The notes beneath the pieces were generated by a model. The model was not told the DNA's origin and made no database searches. It saw nothing but the letters and a program-made list of their open reading frames with translations. Positions 44,858 to 51,019 of a stretch of 51,019 nt of DNA are shown here, piece by piece (position 1 is the stretch's first letter; every line of letters starts with the position of its first letter). Made by a program: the position numbers and the translations under genes. The stretch is from Clostridiales bacterium (GTDB lineage: Bacteria > Bacillota > Clostridia > Lachnospirales > Lachnospiraceae), in assembly GCA_012523775.1 (NCBI GenBank), contig JAAYTK010000099.1:1-51019 (forward strand). The letters run 5' to 3'.

Positions 44858-46882
44858 ATGAACTATAGTCAATGCTGGTTAAATTATAACCCAATAGATA
44901 ATTACGAGGACAGGGATATGTTATCCGATATAGGAATTTGCATAGCCACTAATCAGATTAGTACGATAATTGAAAATGCTGTCAGCGAATTATCTTATGC
45001 ATTAAAGAGAATGCTTAATATTAACTGCAACAAAGAATATATGACAGAAGATGACCAGTATGAAGAACTTAAATCAGGGATAATATTAAGGCTTAATACG
45101 AAGGATAAATCAGGATATAACAATGAAGGATATTCTATAAAACACATAGATAAGACTGTTCGGATTGAGGCAGAGACCGAGAGTGGAATATTATACGGAT
45201 GCTTTGATTTGATTAGACGTATTGCTCAGGGGGAATTGATACGGGGAATAGACATAATGGAGAAGCCAAAAAACAATATACGTATTTTAAATCACTGGGA
45301 TAATATGGACGGTAGTATCGAGAGAGGCTACTCAGGAAAATCATTTTTCTTCAAAAATGATGAACTGATAATTAATGAGCGCACAAGGGATTATGCCAGA
45401 CTGATTTCCTCGGTTGGAATAAATGCAACGGTTATCAATAATGTGAATGTCCATGGAGCCGCCTCAGACCTGATTACAGACCGTTATCTGGATAAACTGC
45501 GGATAATGGCGGATATATTTGCAGGCTATAATATTAGACTGTTTCTCAGTGCGAATTTTGCGGCCCCTATTGAAATCGGTGGATTAACCGTCTCAGACCC
45601 GTTAGATAAGGATGTAATTGATTGGTGGAAAAAATGTGTTAAGAATATATATGATAAAATTCCTAACTTCGGAGGATTTCTGATTAAAGCCGATTCTGAG
45701 GGAAGACCCGGTCCATTTACTTACGGTCGTACTCATGCTGACGGAGCTAATATGCTTGCCAGGGCACTAAAGCCTTATGGTGGTCTTCTTATTTGGCGAT
45801 GCTTTGTATACAACTGCCAACAGGACTGGAGAGATTATAAAACCGACCGTGCCAGAGCAGCCTATGACAATTTTATCGGCCTGGATGGTAAGTTTGATGA
45901 TAATGTTATACTTCAGATTAAGAACGGTCCAATGGATTTTCAGGTGAGAGAACCGGTATCCACACTGTTTGGTGGTTTAAAGAAAACCAATATGATACTT
46001 GAGGTACAGGCTGCACAGGAATATACCGGTCAGCAAAGAGATGTGTGCTACCTCATTCCTATGTGGAAGGAAATACTTGAATTTGAAACCTACAGTAAAC
46101 ATGGTGGCTCAAGGGTGGCGGACATAGTATCGGGAAGAACCTATAACCAAATCAACTGTGGATTGGCGGCAGTATCCAATACCGGCAATGACTATAACTG
46201 GACCGGACATGATTTGGTGGCATCCAATCTGTATGGATTCGGCAGACTGTCATGGGACACAGAATTAAGCTCTGAGGAGATTGCCAGGGAATGGGCCGTG
46301 CAGACTTTTCCTCATAACGGGAAGGTAATTAAAGCAGTGCTGGATATTCTTATGAAATCCTGGCCTGTTTATGAGAAGTATACTTCTCCACTGGGAATCG
46401 GTTGGATGATAAATCCGCATAATCACTACGGCCCCAATGTAGACGGGTATGAGTATGACAGATGGGGTACCTATCATAGGGCCGACAGATATGGCCTGGG
46501 TGTGGACAGAACCGTTAAGAGTGGGACAGGCTACATTGGACAATATAACGAGCCTAATGCATCAATGTACGAGAATAAGGAAAGCTGTCCTGAGGAGCTG
46601 TTACTTTTCTTTCACTATATCAGATATGATTACAGGTTAAAGAACGGAAAGACTTTAATTCAGCATATCTATGACACCCATTTCGAAGGCGTCGAGGATG
46701 TTGAAGAGATGATAAAGAGCTGGGAGAGTTTACAAGGGCTTATTCCGGATGATATATATGAAAGAGTTCGTAAACGATTTGATATTCAGTATAGAAATGC
46801 CAATGAATGGCGTGACGTGGTTAATACTTATTTTTATCGCAAATCAGGTATTAATGATGAAAAAGGCAGAAAAATTTATTAG
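44858..46882 (+). CDS. GH67 alpha-glucuronidase
   Basis: The 674-residue family 67 enzyme removes (4-O-methyl)glucuronic acid from the terminal xylose of aldouronic acids, the step that lets xylosidases finish degradation. The catalytic residues match the Geobacillus enzyme with a constant shift of four: acid Glu281 (IKADSEGRPGP) and bases Asp360 (KNGPMDFQVREP) and Glu388 (AAQEYTGQQ). The N-terminal beta-domain and C-terminal helical domain are also present. Upstream in-frame codons to 44810 lie in a small direct repeat (ATACTGATAAT twice); GGAGG fits ATG 44858 instead. No signal peptide, so cytoplasmic. It is the final enzyme gene of the operon. Confidence 0.96.
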   Translation: MNYSQCWLNYNPIDNYEDRDMLSDIGICIATNQISTIIENAVSELSYALKRMLNINCNKEYMTEDDQYEELKSGIILRLNTKDKSGYNNEGYSIKHIDKTVRIEAETESGILYGCFDLIRRIAQGELIRGIDIMEKPKNNIRILNHWDNMDGSIERGYSGKSFFFKNDELIINERTRDYARLISSVGINATVINNVNVHGAASDLITDRYLDKLRIMADIFAGYNIRLFLSANFAAPIEIGGLTVSDPLDKDVIDWWKKCVKNIYDKIPNFGGFLIKADSEGRPGPFTYGRTHADGANMLARALKPYGGLLIWRCFVYNCQQDWRDYKTDRARAAYDNFIGLDGKFDDNVILQIKNGPMDFQVREPVSTLFGGLKKTNMILEVQAAQEYTGQQRDVCYLIPMWKEILEFETYSKHGGSRVADIVSGRTYNQINCGLAAVSNTGNDYNWTGHDLVASNLYGFGRLSWDTELSSEEIAREWAVQTFPHNGKVIKAVLDILMKSWPVYEKYTSPLGIGWMINPHNHYGPNVDGYEYDRWGTYHRADRYGLGVDRTVKSGTGYIGQYNEPNASMYENKESCPEELLLFFHYIRYDYRLKNGKTLIQHIYDTHFEGVEDVEEMIKSWESLQGLIPDDIYERVRKRFDIQYRNANEWRDVVNTYFYRKSGINDEKGRKIY

Positions 46883-46934
46883 CATATAAGATCCGAATAC
46901 CGCGGAAATATTTTTATAAGGAGGGTTGTTATTC

Positions 46935-47030
46935 AATTTTCGATGACAGCTTAGTATGACAACGGAAGTTCCGGGAATGACTAAGGGGGATAAGGGGTAT
47001 CTCAAGCGGGGAGATACACAATCGAAAATT
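46935..47030 (+). ncRNA. Unassigned structured leader RNA (three-stem fold)
   Basis: P1, AATTTTCGAT (46935-46944) with ATCGAAAATT (47021-47030), is perfect over 10 bp and encloses two hairpins. P2 is CTTAGT (46950-46955) with ACTAAG (46980-46985). P3 is GTATCTC (46997-47003) with GAGATAC (47011-47017), closing loop AAGCGGG. P1 ends right at the ribosome site AAGGAGGT (47033-47040) of the next gene, so folding could control translation. A second AAGGAGGG (46918-46925) lies just before it with no good ORF. I could not match it to a riboswitch class I know. Confidence 0.5.
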
Positions 47031-47051
47031 AAAAGGAGGTATTGGAGCAAA

Positions 47052-48680
47052 ATGGGTAAAGAGCTAAGAAACGCAATAAAAAGAATTGCGGTACTCGTGA
47101 TGGCTTTTGTGCTGGTATCTGCAGCTGTCTCGCCTGCATTGGCTGCACCTGTAAAGAAGGCACCAAGCCTGAATGCTAATGAAGTTACTATCGTGGTTGG
47201 CAAAAGTTTTAACTTTAACATTGACAACAAAATTAAGGGATCAACCTATAAGTGGAGGACAACTAATAAGGATGTTGCTGTTGTCAATGAAAAGAACGGT
47301 GTGGTTACCGGCGTGGGGAAAGGTACCACTAATGTTTTCTGCCAGATAAAGGTGGAAGGTAAAAGCTATTTACTGAGGGCTAAAATACATGTTCTAAAGC
47401 CGGCGGTTAGTTTAACCATAGCAAATCCGGTAGAAGCCCTGGATGTAGGTAAGTATTACCGTCTAAAGACAGAAATCATACCTAAAACTTCAAATGATAT
47501 TGTCACTTGGTCTTCCAGTGACGACAGTATTGTAAAGGTTGACAGTGATGGTTCATTTGCTGCCAAGAAGCCCGGAACCGTAACCATAACGGCTACTACA
47601 GTAAGCGGAAGGAAGGACAGTGTTACAATCAAAATTCTTGGTGATGTATCGGAGACCGATGATGGCGATAAACCGGATGATGTTGTTGAAGATACCGATG
47701 AGAAGCCTGAGGAAGAAATAGATCTGGGCGATATCGTCTATGAAGAGAATTTTGAAACTTCCATAGGTGCATTCGTAAGCAGAGGTTCGGCAAAGATTGG
47801 CCGTACAACAGCAGGAAAGGCCGCTGAGGGTAAAGGCTATATGGCAATTACCGGAAGAACAGCTAATTGGAACGGTGCAATGGTTAATGTAACCGACAAG
47901 GTTGTACCCGGCGCCACTTATCATGTTACCGGTTGGGTAAGGTATACATCCGGTGATGACTACGAGACTCTCAAAATCACACAGCAGGCCGATACAAGAA
48001 ACGGTGAAGAGTACATAGATATTACCGGCGAAGTGGAAGTTAAGAAGGGCGAATGGACACAGGTATCAGGAGTTATGGTCGTTCCGCCGAGTGCAACAAA
48101 GAGTCAGGTTTATTTCGAAGCATTGAGTCTGATCGATTTCTATGCCGACCATCTGGTTATAAGGGAGGTTGTGGCAGATATAATTGAGGAAGACTTATCA
48201 GGAATTAAACCTGCAGAGGTTGGAGATATCGTTTATAGGAATGACTTTGAAGGTGATAAGGTTCTTGATGCAAGAGGAAGCTCACAAAGAACGATTACTA
48301 CTAAGGAAGCTTATAAGGGTAAATCCAGCCTTGAAGTAACGCGTACTGCCGGATGGGATGGCGCAGGAGTCAGATTTGTCAGTGCTAATGACATCGAGAT
48401 ATTAAGTCTGTATGGCAGAACCGTTGAGGCAAGTTTTTATGTTAAATACACCGAAGGACCCGATGAGGTTCAGTTCAAACTAAATAATAAGATGGAAAAA
48501 GCAGAAGACTCAGACAATATTCTCTCGCAGATAGCAGTTAAGAAGGGTGAGTGGACATTAATTAATGCAGAATGCTACATCGCAGAAAAGACAGCCGGCA
48601 ATTTAATCTTCGTTGAAACAGAAGGAGATGTTGCCCTGACCTTCTATATTGATGATGTAGAAATTAAAGTTGTCAAGTAA
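47052..48680 (+). CDS. Secreted BIG2-BIG2-CBM-CBM protein
   Basis: The 542-residue secreted protein has a signal peptide (AVLVMAFVLVSAAVSPALA, cleavage near residue 32). Two BIG2 Ig-like domains (~38-118 and ~120-200) share KYYRLKT/VTWSSSDDSIVKV-type strands. An acidic linker (~203-225) leads to two beta-sandwich modules of the CBM4/9/22 type (~227-375 and ~385-542). The modules share the start GDIVYxNxFE and conserved GYMAITGRTANWNGA / SSLEVTRTAGWDGAG segments. No catalytic domain, cell-wall anchor or SLH repeats are visible. It probably binds xylan or wall glycans outside the cell. An open frame back to 46956 runs through the leader RNA and is rejected as start; ATG 47052 gives the signal peptide. 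Confidence 0.85.
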   Translation: MGKELRNAIKRIAVLVMAFVLVSAAVSPALAAPVKKAPSLNANEVTIVVGKSFNFNIDNKIKGSTYKWRTTNKDVAVVNEKNGVVTGVGKGTTNVFCQIKVEGKSYLLRAKIHVLKPAVSLTIANPVEALDVGKYYRLKTEIIPKTSNDIVTWSSSDDSIVKVDSDGSFAAKKPGTVTITATTVSGRKDSVTIKILGDVSETDDGDKPDDVVEDTDEKPEEEIDLGDIVYEENFETSIGAFVSRGSAKIGRTTAGKAAEGKGYMAITGRTANWNGAMVNVTDKVVPGATYHVTGWVRYTSGDDYETLKITQQADTRNGEEYIDITGEVEVKKGEWTQVSGVMVVPPSATKSQVYFEALSLIDFYADHLVIREVVADIIEEDLSGIKPAEVGDIVYRNDFEGDKVLDARGSSQRTITTKEAYKGKSSLEVTRTAGWDGAGVRFVSANDIEILSLYGRTVEASFYVKYTEGPDEVQFKLNNKMEKAEDSDNILSQIAVKKGEWTLINAECYIAEKTAGNLIFVETEGDVALTFYIDDVEIKVVK

Positions 48681-48711
48681 ACCCTGATTATTAAAAAAGG
48701 AGGATTTTAAG

Positions 48712-51019
48712 GTGAATAAAAAGCTGTTTAAAAAGATGCTAACAGCTGTCCTGACGGCTGCCTTGCTCTTAACGAGTAATGGTGTTGCTTCCTTGAATGC
48801 TTCTGCTGCTGAGAATGAGAACATACTTGTCAAGGGAGTATACACAAATGTTGAAAAAATAACTATGGCAACACAGACAACCAGACAGATAAATGCATAT
48901 GTGGAGCCATCAGATGCAACAATACAAAGCTTACAATATAAATCGTCTGCACCGGAGGTGGCTAAGGTATCATCCACCGGTCTGATTACAGCCCTATCGC
49001 CGGGTAAGGCCACGATTACCGTATCGGCTACAGACGGTAGTAAGCAGAAGGATACGATAACTGTTACAGTATTGAAGGACTTAATTATAACAAAGGATCA
49101 TGTGGACTCTGATAATGAGGTAATTATTATTGATAAAACCTATGGTAATATAACCATAGATTCATCAGTAGGCGATGCTGATATATATTTTGGCGGTGTT
49201 ACCGTAAGAAATATATTAGCAATGGATAATGGAGAGTATTCATTATTCCTGTATGACTCCAAGATTAAGGAGATTAAGATCGATGATGTGGCAGGAGAGA
49301 TAGAATCCTTTGCCGCTACAGATACGGATTCTAAAGCGCCCAATCTTGTTATAGGCGAGAATACTCAAATCAATGACCTAAATGCAAGAATCAGCGCCAG
49401 TATCCGCCAGGAAGACGGATCTGCGATTGAAGGTCTGAGAGTTACCCAATCTGCAGATGGAAAAATCACGGTATATCTGGAGAATTATAATGGTGGACTT
49501 CTTCTGGATACTTCTTTAGGAGATATGGAGATTATAACAATCGGTAGCACATTATCAAATGTTAATGTTACCGGAAGTGTAGACTCCGGCATTATCGAAC
49601 TTACCAATGGCGGAGATTCTCAGATTGATAATCTGACAGTAAGCGGATCTGCCAATGTTAATCTTGGTTTACCTGCCAATGAAGTAAGTATTGACAGAAA
49701 TGCACAAGGTGCATCCCTTACCGCAAACGATGAAATAAGAACACTTAATAATTTCGGCACAGGCAGTAACATAAGTATTACCGGTATGGTTGATAACCTT
49801 GAGAACAACGGTGATAATGCTAACATTGATGTTGCTTCCGGTGGCTTTGTTGCCATGATTAACCTTAATGGAGAGGGTTCATCACTCTCCGGAGAAGGAG
49901 ATGTATCAGAGGCTTATGTCAATGCTGACAACTGTAGTATCAATACGGTAAACACATTGGTAGTAGTCGGTGAGGCCAATGGCACATCAATTCAGGGAGA
50001 GACTGTATTACCGGGTACCACAAAGACGTCACCAAGACCGGCTCCGGTAGGCGGAGGTGGCATAGTGCCTCCTAAACCAGCACCTATTCTTCCCGGTGAT
50101 GTAATTCTTGATAACAATTTTGAGGACAGAAAAACACAGCTGTTGAATGATATCCAGGGTACGGTAACCATTTCAATAGTCAACAGTGGAGATCCCGAGC
50201 GAGGTTATGTAGCCAAAGTAAGCAATAAACAAGCGGAATGGGCAGGTGCAGGCTTTGATCTGACCAGATATTGCGGAAAATACATTACACTCGCCATATC
50301 AGCAAAAATCATGGCATTGTCGGATGGTGAGGTAAAGGCTACCATTAAGTATAACGGTGATCAGTATACACAACCGGAAGGATGTAAAGCAGATGCTTTG
50401 GCTAATACATGGACAGAATTAAACGGTACTTTCCTATTAAATAAGAGCATTAGAACCGCAGTTATTTATTTTGAAGCTCCGAGCGCTTATTATTTGGATG
50501 ATGTATTAATTACGGTTGCAGATGTAGGTATGCCGATTCCTGCTGAATCCGTGACAATTAACGAGACAGATATAGTATTGAATATCAATGAATCGAAGCA
50601 GTTAACAGTAACCGTTGAACCTGCAGCCGCCGATGTTAAAACCGTAACATGGTCATCCTCTGACCAGGATGTGGCAACAGTAGATGAAAACGGTATCGTT
50701 AAGGGAATTGGCGCGGGTACTGCAACTATTACGGCAACCTCTAATTGCCCTTATGCAAAACCGAAGCCTGAGGCATCTGTTGAGGTCGAGGTTGTAGATG
50801 TAGTTGTTATTGATCTTAATAAAAACTATATCTTCTTTACAGCCGTAGGAGAAACAGAGACTCTTTCGGCAGGTGAAGCCGCTACCTGGACATCGAGTAA
50901 TGAAGCGGTTGCCACAGTATCGGAATCCGGTGTAGTAACTGCGGTAGGTAACGGAACAGCAATAATTACAGCTAATATTCCAGGCGGAGTAGGAACATGT
51001 AAGGTTAATGTTGAATTAC
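48712..51019 (+). CDS. Large secreted Ig/CBM/beta-helix protein, 3' end beyond window
   Basis: Starting at GTG 48712 behind AAAGGAGG (8-nt spacing), this frame is open to the window end: 769 codons without a stop. It has a signal peptide (LTAVLTAALLLTSNG, cleavage near ASAAE, ~residue 33). A BIG2 domain (~45-122) is followed by a long region of short repeated strands (~125-435: NITIDSSVGDADIYFGG, NVTGSVDSGIIELTNGG, SVSEAYVNADNCSI-like) that looks like a right-handed beta-helix. A Pro/Gly-rich linker (~440-462) leads to a CBM4/9/22-type module (~462-605), then two more BIG2 domains (~612-769). The remaining part, perhaps a xylanase and/or SLH repeats, is outside. It is 31 nt after the previous gene and probably cotranscribed. 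Confidence 0.85.
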   Translation, partial: MNKKLFKKMLTAVLTAALLLTSNGVASLNASAAENENILVKGVYTNVEKITMATQTTRQINAYVEPSDATIQSLQYKSSAPEVAKVSSTGLITALSPGKATITVSATDGSKQKDTITVTVLKDLIITKDHVDSDNEVIIIDKTYGNITIDSSVGDADIYFGGVTVRNILAMDNGEYSLFLYDSKIKEIKIDDVAGEIESFAATDTDSKAPNLVIGENTQINDLNARISASIRQEDGSAIEGLRVTQSADGKITVYLENYNGGLLLDTSLGDMEIITIGSTLSNVNVTGSVDSGIIELTNGGDSQIDNLTVSGSANVNLGLPANEVSIDRNAQGASLTANDEIRTLNNFGTGSNISITGMVDNLENNGDNANIDVASGGFVAMINLNGEGSSLSGEGDVSEAYVNADNCSINTVNTLVVVGEANGTSIQGETVLPGTTKTSPRPAPVGGGGIVPPKPAPILPGDVILDNNFEDRKTQLLNDIQGTVTISIVNSGDPERGYVAKVSNKQAEWAGAGFDLTRYCGKYITLAISAKIMALSDGEVKATIKYNGDQYTQPEGCKADALANTWTELNGTFLLNKSIRTAVIYFEAPSAYYLDDVLITVADVGMPIPAESVTINETDIVLNINESKQLTVTVEPAAADVKTVTWSSSDQDVATVDENGIVKGIGAGTATITATSNCPYAKPKPEASVEVEVVDVVVIDLNKNYIFFTAVGETETLSAGEAATWTSSNEAVATVSESGVVTAVGNGTAIITANIPGGVGTCKVNVEL

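Noticed and set aside
46956-47051. In-frame extension of the BIG2-CBM protein upstream to ATG 46956
   Set aside because: The stretch has no ribosome site, encodes a charged non-hydrophobic run in front of an ideal signal peptide, and lies inside the folded leader RNA. ATG 47052 is the better start.
1-51019. Search for CRISPR arrays, insertion sequences, integrases, toxin-antitoxin or phage-defence genes
   Set aside because: No regularly spaced repeats, transposase motifs, tRNA-like attachment sites or defence domains were seen in any frame read.

Overview
The window is AT-rich, gene-dense DNA from a low-GC, spore-forming, fibre-degrading Firmicute. Three things point there: strong AGGAGG-type ribosome sites with TTGACA/TATAAT promoters, a CotF-like spore coat protein and a tyrosyl T-box, and a large xylan-use operon typical of Lachnospiraceae-type clostridia. 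A relative of Lachnoclostridium, Herbinix or Mobilitalea is a reasonable guess, but no rRNA or other species-level marker is present. I see no tRNA, rRNA, CRISPR array, insertion sequence or prophage.

Positions 1-25.5 kb are a housekeeping and mixed region. It holds two GNAT acetyltransferase remnants around an XRE/DUF5680 regulator, an orphan ProB-like kinase, a UPF0316 protein, DUF998 and DUF368 (PopT-type) membrane proteins, an AzlCD exporter and a fused MacB/FtsX-type ABC protein. These are followed by a tyrosine T-box with tyrS, an azoreductase-like flavoprotein, a nitroreductase, ddl-murF, a secreted Ig-like protein, a metallophosphoesterase, a DUF503 protein, metF and a large GNAT. Next come a lipoprotein ApbE with a neighbouring two-repeat lipoprotein that looks like a double flavinylation target, a CotF-like protein, a CcdA-TlpA fusion with an HxlR regulator, and a MarR regulator with a DegV protein. 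Several promoters carry clear inverted repeats that are good operator candidates.

Positions 25.6-51 kb are a xylan/glucuronoxylan utilization locus. A GH43 enzyme and a convergent cupin-AraC regulator precede one long plus-strand operon (28.6-46.9 kb). The operon encodes two complete sets of carbohydrate importer membrane and binding parts (one binding protein and two permeases each). Between them sit an NHL-TPR membrane protein, a YIP1-family membrane protein and a DUF5696 lipoprotein. No ABC ATPase is encoded, so a shared MsmX/MsiK-type ATPase elsewhere is inferred. Downstream are GH10 xylanase, GH3 beta-xylosidase and GH67 alpha-glucuronidase genes, all without signal peptides. The likely logic is extracellular cutting of xylan, capture and import of large (methyl)glucurono-xylooligosaccharides, and intracellular dismantling to xylose and glucuronic acid.

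The window ends with two secreted Ig-like/carbohydrate-binding-like proteins. The first (BIG2-BIG2-CBM-CBM) is preceded by an unassigned, strongly foldable leader RNA. The second (BIG2, beta-helix-like region, CBM, BIG2, BIG2) runs off the end of the window. The best candidates for undescribed biology are the importer/NHL-TPR/YIP1/DUF5696 module, the leader at 46935-47030, and the ApbE/two-repeat lipoprotein pair.
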